From NCBI RefSeq assembly GCF_000721235.1, contig NZ_JOFH01000025.1, forward strand, positions 38,919-102,918: a stretch of 64,000 nt of DNA. Direction: 5' to 3'. Within the stretch, counting starts at the first letter, position 1; each line of letters opens with the position of its first letter. Made by a program: the position numbers and the translations under genes. The notes beneath the pieces are model-generated. The model had not been told where the DNA came from. It made no database searches and saw nothing but the letters and a program-made list of their open reading frames with translations. Source of the DNA: Streptomyces olivaceus. GTDB taxonomy: Bacteria; Actinomycetota; Actinomycetes; Streptomycetales; Streptomycetaceae. Positions 8,645-17,554 of the stretch are shown here, piece after piece.

Positions 8645-9781
8645 GTGGCCACGGACTACTACGCCGTACTAGGCGTACGCCGCGACGCGTCCCAGGACGA
8701 GATCAAGAAGGCGTTCAGGAGGCTCGCCCGCGAGCTGCACCCGGACGTCAACCCCGATCCGAAGACCCAGGAGCGGTTCAAGGAGATCAACGCCGCCTAC
8801 GAGGTGCTCTCGGACCCGCAGAAGAAGCAGGTCTACGACCTCGGCGGCGACCCCCTCTCGCAGGCAGCCGGCGGTGGCGCGGGCGGCTTCGGCGCGGGTG
8901 GCTTCGGGAACTTCTCGGACATCATGGACGCGTTCTTCGGTACGGCGTCGCAGCGCGGGCCGCGCTCGCGCACCCGCCGCGGCCAGGACGCGATGATCCG
9001 CATCGAGGTCGAGCTGGACGAGGCGGCCTTCGGCACGACCAAGGACATCCAGGTCGACACGGCCGTCGTCTGCAACACCTGCAACGGCGAGGGCGCGGCG
9101 CCCGGCACCTCGGCCCAGACGTGTGACATGTGCCGCGGCCGCGGTGAGGTCTCGCAGGTCACCCGGTCCTTCCTGGGCCAGGTCATGACCTCGCGGCCCT
9201 GCCCGCAGTGCCAGGGCTTCGGCACCGTCGTCCCGACCCCGTGCCCGGAGTGCGCGGGCGACGGCCGCATCCGCTCGCGGCGCACCCTGACCGTGAAGAT
9301 CCCGGCCGGCGTCGACAACGGCACCCGGATCCAGCTCGCGGGCGAGGGCGAGGTCGGCCCCGGCGGCGGCCCCGCCGGCGACCTGTACGTCGAGATCCAC
9401 GAGCTGCCCCACTCGACGTTCCAGCGCCGCGGCGACGACCTGCACTGCACGGTCACCATCCCGATGACGGCGGCGGCGCTCGGCACGAAGGTGCCGCTGG
9501 AGACCCTCGACGGCCTGGAGGAGGTCGACATCCGGCCCGGCACCCAGTCCGGCCAGTCGATCCCGAAACACGGCCGGGGCATCACCCACCTGCGCGGCGG
9601 CGGCCGGGGCGACCTCATCGTGCACGTCGAGGTCACCACCCCCACCAAGCTCGACCCCGAACAGGAACGCCTCCTGCGCGAACTGGCCCAGCAGCGTGGC
9701 GAGGAGCGGCCGACGGGGCAGTTCCAGCCGGGGCAGCAGGGGTTGTTCTCGCGGTTGAAGGACGCGTTCAACGGGCGCTGA
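8645..9781 (+). CDS. dnaJ: chaperone DnaJ
   Basis: Hsp40 co-chaperone of DnaK, 378 aa. It has an N-terminal J domain with the HPD tripeptide (ELHPDVNPD), a Gly/Phe-rich linker (AGGFGAGGFGNFSD), four zinc-finger repeats of CxxCxGxG type (CNTCNGEG, CDMCRGRG, CPQCQGFG, CPECAGDG) and the C-terminal substrate-binding domain. The GTG start follows the hrcA stop directly. Streptomyces carry a second dnaJ in the dnaK operon; this hrcA-linked copy corresponds to dnaJ2 in S. coelicolor as I recall. Probably CIRCE/HrcA regulated. Confidence 0.96.
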   Translation: MATDYYAVLGVRRDASQDEIKKAFRRLARELHPDVNPDPKTQERFKEINAAYEVLSDPQKKQVYDLGGDPLSQAAGGGAGGFGAGGFGNFSDIMDAFFGTASQRGPRSRTRRGQDAMIRIEVELDEAAFGTTKDIQVDTAVVCNTCNGEGAAPGTSAQTCDMCRGRGEVSQVTRSFLGQVMTSRPCPQCQGFGTVVPTPCPECAGDGRIRSRRTLTVKIPAGVDNGTRIQLAGEGEVGPGGGPAGDLYVEIHELPHSTFQRRGDDLHCTVTIPMTAAALGTKVPLETLDGLEEVDIRPGTQSGQSIPKHGRGITHLRGGGRGDLIVHVEVTTPTKLDPEQERLLRELAQQRGEERPTGQFQPGQQGLFSRLKDAFNGR

Positions 9782-9794
9782 CCCGTGTGTGCTG

Positions 9795-9858
9795 ACGGGT
9801 GCCGACCGGCGTACCGAGAGGCGTCTACCGGCGTGCTTACGGGTGCCGGCCGGCGTAC
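9795..9858. repeat. short direct repeat downstream of dnaJ
   Basis: ACGGGTGCCGACCGGCGTAC (from 9795) recurs with one change from 9839. The 248-base gap between dnaJ and the next gene otherwise shows only GC-rich sequence, with no clear hairpin terminator. Confidence 0.5.
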
Positions 9859-10029
9859 CTGAGGGGTGTCGGCCGCCCGCCGCGGCCGGTGGCTCGGGGG
9901 CCGTCGGCGCCGGTCGACCGGCGCCCGTGGGGGCGGGGTGCCGGAGGCGTCCGGGATGCGGATGACTCTGGCGTATGCCAACGGAAGCCCGGATTCGGAC
10001 TTGTTCGGAGGGCGTGACAACATGCGGTC

Positions 10030-11121
10030 ATGTCCTCCGTGACCGATCTCTTCCCCTACCCGATCGTGCAGGCACCGATGGCGGGAGGCGTCTCCGTGCC
10101 GCCGCTCGCCGCCGCGGTCTGCGAGGCGGGCGGGCTGGGCTTCCTCGCCGCCGGGTACAAGACCGCCGACGGGATGTACCAGGAGATCAAACAGCTGCGG
10201 AGCCTCACCTCCCGCCCCTTCGGCGTCAACCTCTTCCTCCCGCAACCGGAGACGGCCGACCCCGCCGCCGTCGGCGTCTACGCCCACCAGCTGGCCGGCG
10301 AGGCCGCCTGGTACGAGACGGAACTCGGCGACCCCGACAGCGGCCGGGACGACGGCTACGACGCCAAGCTCGCCGTACTCGTCGACGACCCGGTGCCGGT
10401 GGTCTCCTTCCACTTCGGCGTCCCGGCCCCCGAGGTCGTCGACTCCCTGCACCGCGTCGGCACCTTCGCCCTGGTCGCGGCGACCACCGCCGAGGAGGCC
10501 CGGGCCGTCGAGCGGTCCGGCGCCGACGCGGTGATCGCGCAGGGCGCCGAGGCCGGCGGACACCAGGGCACCCACCGCGACAGCGCGGAGACCGGCGGCG
10601 CCGGTACCGGACTGCTGTCGCTGGTCGCCCAGGTACGGGAGGCGGTGAGCCTGCCGATCGTCGCCGCCGGCGGCATCATGCGCGGCGGCCAGATCGCCTC
10701 CGTCCTCGCGGCCGGTGCCGCCGCGGCCCAGCTCGGCACGGCCTTCCTCGCCACCCCCGAGTCCGGCGCGCACGCCCTGCACAAGCAGGCGCTGACCAAC
10801 CCCCTGTTCGTCCGCACCGAGTTGACCCGCGCCTTCTCCGGCCGCCCCGCCCGCGGCCTGGTCAACCGCTTCCTGCGCGAGCACGGCCCCTACGCGCCCG
10901 CCGCCTACCCCGACGTCCACCACCTCACCTCGCCCATCCGCAAGGCGGCGGCGAAGGCGGGCGACGCGCAGGGCATGGCGCTCTGGGCGGGGCAGGGCCA
11001 CCGGATGGCACGGGAACTGCCCGCCGGACAGCTGGTGGAGGTGCTGGTGGCCGAACTCGCGGCCGCCGGGACGGCGTTGTCGGACTACGCCGCCTACACG
11101 ACGGGAGGCACCGGCCGATGA
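10030..11121 (+). CDS. NAD(P)H-dependent flavin oxidoreductase / nitronate monooxygenase
   Basis: FMN-dependent TIM-barrel enzyme of the 2-nitropropane dioxygenase family, 363 aa. Family signatures are PIVQAPMAGGVS at the N-terminus, GAEAGGHQGTH (the FMN/phosphate loop with the conserved His), AAGGIMRGGQIASVLAAGAAAAQLGTAFLAT and the later VNRF segment. These enzymes oxidise alkyl nitronates or act as flavin oxidoreductases; the substrate here is not determinable. Its TGA overlaps the rsmE start (ATGA), so the two genes are coupled. Confidence 0.88.
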   Translation: MSSVTDLFPYPIVQAPMAGGVSVPPLAAAVCEAGGLGFLAAGYKTADGMYQEIKQLRSLTSRPFGVNLFLPQPETADPAAVGVYAHQLAGEAAWYETELGDPDSGRDDGYDAKLAVLVDDPVPVVSFHFGVPAPEVVDSLHRVGTFALVAATTAEEARAVERSGADAVIAQGAEAGGHQGTHRDSAETGGAGTGLLSLVAQVREAVSLPIVAAGGIMRGGQIASVLAAGAAAAQLGTAFLATPESGAHALHKQALTNPLFVRTELTRAFSGRPARGLVNRFLREHGPYAPAAYPDVHHLTSPIRKAAAKAGDAQGMALWAGQGHRMARELPAGQLVEVLVAELAAAGTALSDYAAYTTGGTGR

Positions 11122-11867
11122 CGGCACCGGTGTTCGTCGTCGACTCCCTCGCCCCCGGGGACCTGTCCGGAGGGCAGTACGTCCTCGACGGCCCCGAGGG
11201 ACGGCACGCCGTCTCCGTGAAGCGGCTGCGCCCCGGCGAGGGCGTGGTCCTCACCGACGGGCGCGGACGCTGGGCCGAGGGCGTGGTGCGGGCCGCCGAG
11301 GGCAAGGACCGCCTCGTCCTCGCGGAGCTGGACCCGGTCCACGAGGAACCGCCCGAGCAGCCCCGCATCACCGTCGTCCAGGCCCTCCCCAAGGGCGACC
11401 GCGGTGAGCTGGCCGTCGAGACGCTGACCGAGGTCGGCGTCGACGCGATCGTGCCGTGGGCGGCCTCCCGGTGCATCACCCAGTGGAAGGGCGAGCGCGG
11501 CCTCAAGGCGCTCGGCAAGTGGCGGGCCACGGCGCGCGAGGCCGGCAAGCAGTCCCGCCGGGTCCGCTTCCCGGACGTCGCGGACGCGGCGACGAGCAAG
11601 CAGGTTGCCTCACTTCTCGCCGACGCCGCCTTCGCCGCCGTACTCCACGAGAGCGGCGACGCCCCCCTGTCCGCCGCCGAACTCCCCGCCTCCGGCGACA
11701 TCGTGCTGGTCGTCGGCCCCGAAGGCGGCGTCTCCCCGGACGAGTTGGCGCTCTTCGCCGAGGCCGGCGCGCACCCCTACCGCCTGGGCCGCAGCGTCCT
11801 GCGCACCTCCACCGCGGGCACCGCGGCCACCGCCGCCCTGCTGACCCGCACCGGCCGCTGGTCCTGA
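11118..11867 (+). CDS. rsmE: 16S rRNA (uracil1498-N3)-methyltransferase RsmE
   Basis: SPOUT-class RNA methyltransferase, 249 aa, expected to methylate U1498 of 16S rRNA using SAM. The N-terminal PUA-like part (GRHAVSVKRLRPGE) is followed by QALPKGDRGELAVETLTEVGVDAIVPW and the C-terminal knot VGPEGGVSPDELALF with LGRSVLRTSTAGTAA. The ATG overlaps the upstream stop by four bases, which fixes the start. RsmE next to dnaJ is a widely conserved arrangement. Confidence 0.93.
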   Translation: MTAPVFVVDSLAPGDLSGGQYVLDGPEGRHAVSVKRLRPGEGVVLTDGRGRWAEGVVRAAEGKDRLVLAELDPVHEEPPEQPRITVVQALPKGDRGELAVETLTEVGVDAIVPWAASRCITQWKGERGLKALGKWRATAREAGKQSRRVRFPDVADAATSKQVASLLADAAFAAVLHESGDAPLSAAELPASGDIVLVVGPEGGVSPDELALFAEAGAHPYRLGRSVLRTSTAGTAATAALLTRTGRWS

Positions 11868-11960
11868 CGGCACCCGCAGGGCCGCCGCCCTCCCCGGGGT
11901 GGTGAGGAGTGGCCGTATGCGCCCTACCGTCCGCCGCGCACCGGTGGCACGCTGCCGTCC

Positions 11961-12557
11961 ATGGGGGCATCACGGCGAAGCAGGGGCGCATCGAGGCGAA
12001 GCGCGGTGGCAGCGACGCGAAGCGCGGGGGCATCTAGGCGGATCGCGCGCGCGGTGCCGGTGGCCGTCGGTGCGGCCGCCGCCGTCGCGGGGCTCGTCGC
12101 GTGCGAACCGGGCGGGCTCGGCACCACCACCGTGTCGTACACGACCGACCAGACCGTGACCCGGGAACTGGACCGGCAGCAGGCACCCGTGCGGTGGCTC
12201 ACGTGCACCGCCTCCCGCGACGGCGACGGCGACGGTGCGACCGCCCCGGCCGGTGAGCAGGACGAGGTGGAGACCGTCGTCGCCGTCGACTGCGAGGGCG
12301 AGACCGACGACGGCAAGGACATCACCGTCGACGGCGAGGTCACCCGCGTCGTCGACGGCACCTGCGTACGCGGCGACCTCACCGCCGAGGTGGGCGGCGA
12401 ACAGGTCTTCCACGTCAACGGGCTGGGCAACTGCGACGCCACCGGCGCCCCGCCCGCCGACCGCCCCTCCCCGGGGCAGCCCGGACCCACAGTGACCGTC
12501 ACCCGCACCATCTGGTGCCCGGACGACCCGCACTGCCGTCCGGTGGAGGGCAAGTGA
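11961..12557 (+). CDS. putative lipoprotein, unknown function
   Basis: A 198-aa protein with a long basic N-terminus, a hydrophobic stretch (AVPVAVGAAAAVAGLVAC) ending in a lipobox-like LVAC, then an acidic Asp/Glu-rich extracytoplasmic domain with several Cys. The first 28 residues (GASRRSR, GASRRSA, GASRRIA) are encoded by roughly four copies of a 20 to 22-base repeat, so the true start could be further in, though no better start with a basic n-region is seen. Not recognised beyond being a likely lipid-anchored protein. It sits between rsmE and the tricorn protease. Confidence 0.6.
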   Translation: MGASRRSRGASRRSAVAATRSAGASRRIARAVPVAVGAAAAVAGLVACEPGGLGTTTVSYTTDQTVTRELDRQQAPVRWLTCTASRDGDGDGATAPAGEQDEVETVVAVDCEGETDDGKDITVDGEVTRVVDGTCVRGDLTAEVGGEQVFHVNGLGNCDATGAPPADRPSPGQPGPTVTVTRTIWCPDDPHCRPVEGK

Positions 12558-12638
12558 GCCGCAGCCGGGCGGGCACGGGTGGCCGGTATGTGATCCAAAC
12601 CTCTGTCGGCGGACGGCGCCCCTGCATAGGGTGAAGGG

Positions 12639-15600
12639 GTGACACAGCCCGTAGCGTCTGCCTACCTCCGTTTTCCGCACCCGCACGGCGAGTTGGTCGC
12701 CTTCACCGCCGAGGACGACGTGTGGCTCGCCCCGCTCGACGGCGGCCGGGCCTGGCGGGTCAGCGCCGACAACGTGCCGGTGAACCACCCGCGCATCTCG
12801 CCCGACGGCACAGCGGTCGCCTGGACCTCCACCCGCGACGGCGCTCCCGAGGTGCACGTCGCGCCCGTCGACGGCGGCCCCGCCAAGCGCCTCACCCACT
12901 GGGGCAGCATCAGGACCCAGGTACGCGGCTGGACCGCCGACGGCCATGTCCTCGCCCTCAGCACCTACGGCCAGGCCAGCCTCCGCCGCAGCTGGGCCCG
13001 CGCCGTCCCGCTCGACGGCGGACCAGCCACCACCCTGCCGTACGGCCCCGTGGGCGACGTCGCGCGGGGCCCGCACACCGTGCTGCTCTCCGCGCCGATG
13101 GGCCGCGAGGCCGCCTGGTGGAAGCGCTACCGGGGCGGCACCGCGGGCAAGTTGTGGATCGACCGCGAGGACGACGGCGAGTTCGTACGCCTGCACGCCG
13201 ACCTCGACGGCAACATCGAGTACCCCTTCTGGGTCGGCGACCGGATCGCCTTCCTCTCCGACCACGAGGGCACCGGCGCCCTCTACTCCTCCCTCGCCGA
13301 CGGCTCCGACCTGCGCCGCCACACACCGACCGACGGCTTCTACGCCCGGCACGCGGCCACCGACGGCACCCGGGTCGTGTACGCGTCCGCCGGTGAACTG
13401 TGGACGCTGGACGACCTCGACGGCGCCGAGCCGCGCCGGCTCGACATCCGGCTCGGCGGCGCCCGCGTCGACCTCCAGCCGTACCCGGTCAACGCCGCCC
13501 GCTGGTTCGGCTCGGCGTCCCCCGACCACACCGCGCGCGGCAGCGCCGTCGCCGTACGCGGCGGCGTGCACTGGGTCACCCACCGCTCGGGACCCGCCCG
13601 CGCCCTCGCGGCGACCCCCGGCGTCCGCACCCGGCTGCCGCGCACCTTCCGGGCCGACGGCGAGGAGTGGGTGGTGTGGGTGACCGACGCCGAGGGCGAC
13701 GACGCCCTGGAGTTCGCGCCCGCCACCGGCCTCGCCCCGGGCGCCACCGCGCGGCGCCTGGCCGCCGGACAGCTCGGCCGGGTGCTGAACCTCGCCATGG
13801 CCCCCGACGGCAGCCGGGCCGCCGTCGCCTCGCACGACGGACGGGTCCTGCTCGTGGAGCGCGAGACCGGGGAGGTCCGCGAGGTCGACCGCAGCGAGGA
13901 CGGCGACGCCTCCGGCCTCGTCTTCTCGCCCGACTCCGCCTGGCTCGCCTGGTCCCACCCCGGCCCCGAACCGCTGCGTCGGCTCAAGCTCGCCAACACC
14001 ACCGACCTGTCGGTGAGCGAGGCGACGCCGCTGCGCTTCAAGGACTACGCGCCGGCCTTCACCCTGGACGGCAAGCACCTCGCCTTCCTCTCCACCCGCT
14101 CCTTCGACCCGGTCTACGACGAGCACGTCTTCGACCTGGCCTTCGTCGAGGGCGCCCGGCCCTACCTGATCACCCTCGCCGCGACCACCCCCTCGCCCTT
14201 CGGCCCGCAGCGCCACGGGCGCCCCTTCGAGACGCCGGACCGCGAGGAGACCCCCGACAGCGAGGGCACGCCCACCACGCGGATCGACATCGAGGGGCTC
14301 GCCGACCGGATCGTGCCCTTCCCGGTCGAGGCCGCCCGCTACTCCGGGCTGCGCGCCGCCAAGGACGGCGTCCTGTGGCTGCGCCACCCGCTCACCGGCG
14401 TCCTCGGCGCCTCCCGCGCCAACCCGGAGGACCCCGACCCCAACACCGAGCTGGAGCGGTACGACCTCGCGCAGCAGCGCGTCGAGCACCTCGGCGCCGA
14501 CGCCGACCACTTCGAGGTCAGCGGCGACGGCAAGCGGGTGCTGCTGTGGACCGACGGACGGCTCAAGGTCGTCCCCAGCGACCGGCGGGCCTCCGGCGAC
14601 GAGGACAGCGACACCAACATCACCGTCGACCTGGGGCGGATCAGGCAGACCGTCGAACCGGCCGCGGAGTGGCGGCAGATGTTCGACGAGACCGGCCGCA
14701 TCATGCGGGACCACTACTGGCGGGCCGACATGAACGGCGTCGACTGGGACGCCGTCCTGGACCGCTACCGGCCCGTCCTCGACCGCGTCGCCACCCACGA
14801 CGACCTGGTCGACCTCCTGTGGGAGGTGCACGGCGAACTCGGCACCTCGCACGCCTACGTCACCCCGCGCGGCGGCCACGGCTCCGGCGCCCGGCAGGGC
14901 CTGCTCGGCGCCGACCTCTCCCGCCACGAGGACGGCGCCTGGCACATCGACCGCGTGCTGCCCTCGGAGACCTCCGACCCCGACGCCCGCTCCCCGCTCG
15001 CCGCACCCGGTGTCGCCGTGCGCGCCGGGGACGCGATCGTCGCCGTCGCCGGACAGGCCGTCGACCCGGTCACCGGCCCTGGACCGCTGCTCGTCGGCAC
15101 GGCGGGCAAGCCGGTCGAGCTGACCATCTCGCCGTCCGGCGGGGGAGAGGTGCGGCACGCCGTCGTCGTCCCCCTCGCCGACGAGGAGCCGCTGCGCTAC
15201 CACGCCTGGGTCGCCGACCGGCGCGCCCACGTCCACGAGCAGTCCGGCGGCCGGCTCGGCTACCTGCACGTTCCCGACATGCAGGCGCCCGGCTGGGCCC
15301 AGATCCACCGCGACCTGCGGGTCGAGGTGGCGCGGGAGGGGCTGGTCGTCGACGTCCGTGAGAACCGCGGCGGGCACACCTCCCAGCTGGTCGTGGAGAA
15401 GCTGGCCCGGCGCATCGTCGGCTGGGACCTGCCGCGCGGCATGCGGCCGACCAGCTATCCGCAGGACGCGCCCCGCGGCCCGGTCGTCGCCGTCGCCAAC
15501 GAGTTCTCCGGCTCGGACGGCGACATCGTCAACGCGGCGATCAAGGCGCTCGGCATCGGGCCGGTCGTCGGCGTCCGCACCTGGGGCGGCGTCATCGGCA

Positions 15601-15836
15601 TCGACAGCCGCTACCGGCTGGTCGACGGCACGCTGATCACGCAGCCGAAGTACGCGTTCTGGCTGGAGGGTTACGGGTGGGGCGTGGAGAACCACGGCGT
15701 CGACCCGGACGTGGAGGTCGCCCAGCGCCCCCAGGACCACGCGGCGGGCCGCGACCCGCAACTGGACGAGGCGATCGCGCTGGCGCTGACAGCCCTGGAG
15801 GAAACCCCGGCGAAGACCCCGCCGACGCTGCCGTAG
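12639..15836 (+). CDS. tricorn protease homologue (S41 family peptidase)
   Basis: Large cytosolic protease, 1065 aa, the size of archaeal and Streptomyces tricorn. N-terminal beta-propeller blades contain repeated SPDGTAVAWTSTRDG-like units (first at about 50-60), then a second propeller region, a helical segment (FDETGRIMRDHYW), the LGTSHAYV region with the conserved catalytic His, a PDZ-like part (GDAIVAVAGQAV) and the tail-specific protease core NEFSGSDGDIVNAA (catalytic Ser in SGSDGD, about residue 960) with VVGVRTWGGVIGI. It trims peptides produced by the proteasome. The GTG start follows GAAGG closely. Nothing is missing among the recognised motifs. Confidence 0.93.
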   Translation: MTQPVASAYLRFPHPHGELVAFTAEDDVWLAPLDGGRAWRVSADNVPVNHPRISPDGTAVAWTSTRDGAPEVHVAPVDGGPAKRLTHWGSIRTQVRGWTADGHVLALSTYGQASLRRSWARAVPLDGGPATTLPYGPVGDVARGPHTVLLSAPMGREAAWWKRYRGGTAGKLWIDREDDGEFVRLHADLDGNIEYPFWVGDRIAFLSDHEGTGALYSSLADGSDLRRHTPTDGFYARHAATDGTRVVYASAGELWTLDDLDGAEPRRLDIRLGGARVDLQPYPVNAARWFGSASPDHTARGSAVAVRGGVHWVTHRSGPARALAATPGVRTRLPRTFRADGEEWVVWVTDAEGDDALEFAPATGLAPGATARRLAAGQLGRVLNLAMAPDGSRAAVASHDGRVLLVERETGEVREVDRSEDGDASGLVFSPDSAWLAWSHPGPEPLRRLKLANTTDLSVSEATPLRFKDYAPAFTLDGKHLAFLSTRSFDPVYDEHVFDLAFVEGARPYLITLAATTPSPFGPQRHGRPFETPDREETPDSEGTPTTRIDIEGLADRIVPFPVEAARYSGLRAAKDGVLWLRHPLTGVLGASRANPEDPDPNTELERYDLAQQRVEHLGADADHFEVSGDGKRVLLWTDGRLKVVPSDRRASGDEDSDTNITVDLGRIRQTVEPAAEWRQMFDETGRIMRDHYWRADMNGVDWDAVLDRYRPVLDRVATHDDLVDLLWEVHGELGTSHAYVTPRGGHGSGARQGLLGADLSRHEDGAWHIDRVLPSETSDPDARSPLAAPGVAVRAGDAIVAVAGQAVDPVTGPGPLLVGTAGKPVELTISPSGGGEVRHAVVVPLADEEPLRYHAWVADRRAHVHEQSGGRLGYLHVPDMQAPGWAQIHRDLRVEVAREGLVVDVRENRGGHTSQLVVEKLARRIVGWDLPRGMRPTSYPQDAPRGPVVAVANEFSGSDGDIVNAAIKALGIGPVVGVRTWGGVIGIDSRYRLVDGTLITQPKYAFWLEGYGWGVENHGVDPDVEVAQRPQDHAAGRDPQLDEAIALALTALEETPAKTPPTLP

Positions 15837-16255
15837 CCTGCGACGACCTTGCAGCACGCCGCCGCTGCGGGCAGCCGCGCCGCCGCTGCAGGCACCCGTG
15901 CCGCCGCTGCGGGCAGTCGTGCCGCTGGGGGCGGCACGGGTGGGCGCAGCGGCACCCCGCCAGCGCGGGCGAGCGCACCCACCCCGGCGCTCACTCCGGC
16001 GCAGGGCACCGGTGAACGCGCCCTGCGCCCCAGTCGGCCAAAGGGGCGGGTGCGCAGCCCGGCGTAGCGGGGGCGCCGCCCGCGCCCACCCGTGCCGCCC
16101 CTGGGGGTGCCTCCCAGGCCGTTCAGGCGCTGCGGGAGGCACGACTGCCCGCAGCTGGGCGGCAACCGCTGCCGCAGCCGGGGCGGGCGGCACCGCTGCC
16201 CGCGGCTGCGCCGATACGATGAGCCCCGAAAGATCACCGGCGTGAGGAGCACCCC
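15837..16255. repeat. GC-rich repeat region between tricorn protease and HIT genes
   Basis: Three tandem 21-base units (GCCGCCGCTGCGGGCAGCCGC and variants) run from 15858 to 15920, followed by a truncated unit. An exact 16-base inverted copy of part of the third unit (CTGCGGGCAGTCGTGC at 15907-15922) occurs at 16139-16154. No gene is supported in the roughly 420 bases; the open frames there are repeat-driven. Confidence 0.65.
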
Positions 16256-16609
16256 ATGGCAGGGGAACCCCAGGACGACTGCCTGTTCTGCAAGATCGTC
16301 GCAGGTCAGATCCCCGCGACGATCGTCCGCGAGACGGACACCACCGTCGCCTTCCGGGACATCAACCCCCAGGCTCCCACCCACGTCCTGGTGATCCCCA
16401 AGGCCCACCACAAGGACGCCGCCGCCCTCGCCACCGCCGCCCCGCAGCTCGCCGCCGACGTCCTGCGCGAGACCCAGGCCGTCGCCGACGACGAGGGGCT
16501 CGACAGCTACCGCACCACCTTCAACACCGGTGCCGGCGCGGGCCAGACCGTCTGGCACGCGCACGCCCACGTCCTCGGCGGCCGCGGCCTCGAATGGCCC
16601 CCCGGATAG
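16256..16609 (+). CDS. HIT family protein (HINT-like nucleotide hydrolase)
   Basis: Histidine-triad protein, 117 aa, full length for the HINT branch. The start is [21 protein letters not shown] with the usual CxxC-like pair, and the catalytic triad motif is [10 protein letters not shown] (HxHxHxx), where HINT proteins commonly have HLHLHVLGGR. Such proteins hydrolyse adenosine phosphoramidates. The ATG is preceded by GTGAGGAG. It is followed after 19 bases by the RNase Z-like gene, suggesting an operon. Confidence 0.93.
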   Translation: MAGEPQDDCLFCKIVAGQIPATIVRETDTTVAFRDINPQAPTHVLVIPKAHHKDAAALATAAPQLAADVLRETQAVADDEGLDSYRTTFNTGAGAGQTVWHAHAHVLGGRGLEWPPG

Positions 16610-16628
16610 GCCGGGACGGAACAGCCCC

Positions 16629-17534
16629 GTGTCCGTACGCGAACTCGTCGTCCTCGGCACCGCCAGTCAGGTCCCGACCCGGCACCGCAACCACAACGGC
16701 TACCTGCTCCGCTGGGACGGCGAGGGCATCCTGTTCGACCCCGGCGAGGGCACGCAGCGCCAGATGCTGCGCGCCGGGGCCGCCGCCCACGACCTGAACC
16801 GGATCTGCGTCACGCACTTCCACGGCGACCACAGCCTCGGTCTCGCCGGCGTCATCCAGCGCATCAACCTCGACCAGGTCCCGCACGAGGTCACCGCCCA
16901 CTACCCGCGCTCCGGGCGGCGGTTCTTCGAGCGCCTGCGGTACGCCACCGCCTACCGCGAGACCGTCTCCCTCACCGAGGCCCCCGTCGACACCGACGGC
17001 CCTCTCGCCGTCACCCCCGCCTACACCCTGGACGCCCGCAAGCTCTCCCACCCCGTCGAGTCGTACGGCTACCGGCTCACCGAGCCCGACGGCCGCCGCA
17101 TGCTGCCCGACCGCCTCGCCGCGCACGGCATCGAGGGCCCCGACGTCGGCCGCATCCGGCGCGAGGGCTCGCTGGGCGGCGTACCGCTCGACGAGGTCAG
17201 CGAGGTGCGCCGCGGCCAGCGGTTCGCGTTCGTCATGGACACCCGGCTCTGCGCGGGCGTGCACGCGCTCGCCGAGGGCTGCGACCTGCTGGTGATCGAG
17301 TCCACCTTCCTCGACGAGGACGAGACCCTCGCCACCGACCACGGCCACCTGACCGCCGGCCAGGCCGCGCGCGCCGCCCGGGACGCGGGCGTGCGCCACC
17401 TCGTCCTGACCCACTTCAGCCAGCGGTACTCGGACCCCGGGGAGTTCGAGCGGCAGGCGAGGGCTGCCGGATTCGACGGCGAGCTGACCGTGGCCCGCGA
17501 CCTCACCCGCATCCCGGTTCCGAAACGTCGGTGA
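16629..17534 (+). CDS. ribonuclease Z-like MBL-fold hydrolase
   Basis: Metallo-beta-lactamase fold protein, 301 aa, close to RNase Z length. The N-terminus has [18 protein letters not shown], the [10 protein letters not shown] loop and the zinc motif [11 protein letters not shown]; later come FVMDTRLC, the ESTFLDED segment, the HLTAGQAA histidine and [11 protein letters not shown]. This is the tRNA 3' processing endonuclease architecture, although many actinobacterial tRNA genes encode CCA, so the substrate is uncertain. The GTG start ([10 protein letters not shown]) is chosen because it sits just before the first strand. The stop nearly overlaps the deaminase gene. Confidence 0.85.
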   Translation: MSVRELVVLGTASQVPTRHRNHNGYLLRWDGEGILFDPGEGTQRQMLRAGAAAHDLNRICVTHFHGDHSLGLAGVIQRINLDQVPHEVTAHYPRSGRRFFERLRYATAYRETVSLTEAPVDTDGPLAVTPAYTLDARKLSHPVESYGYRLTEPDGRRMLPDRLAAHGIEGPDVGRIRREGSLGGVPLDEVSEVRRGQRFAFVMDTRLCAGVHALAEGCDLLVIESTFLDEDETLATDHGHLTAGQAARAARDAGVRHLVLTHFSQRYSDPGEFERQARAAGFDGELTVARDLTRIPVPKRR

Positions 17535-17554
17535 AACCGCCGTACGATGCTCTG

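Noticed and set aside
11970..16193. Very long open frame on the minus strand opposite the tricorn protease
   Set aside because: It is a GC-bias shadow: low-complexity Gly/Ala/Arg/Val composition, no motifs, and the opposite strand carries a complete tricorn protease.
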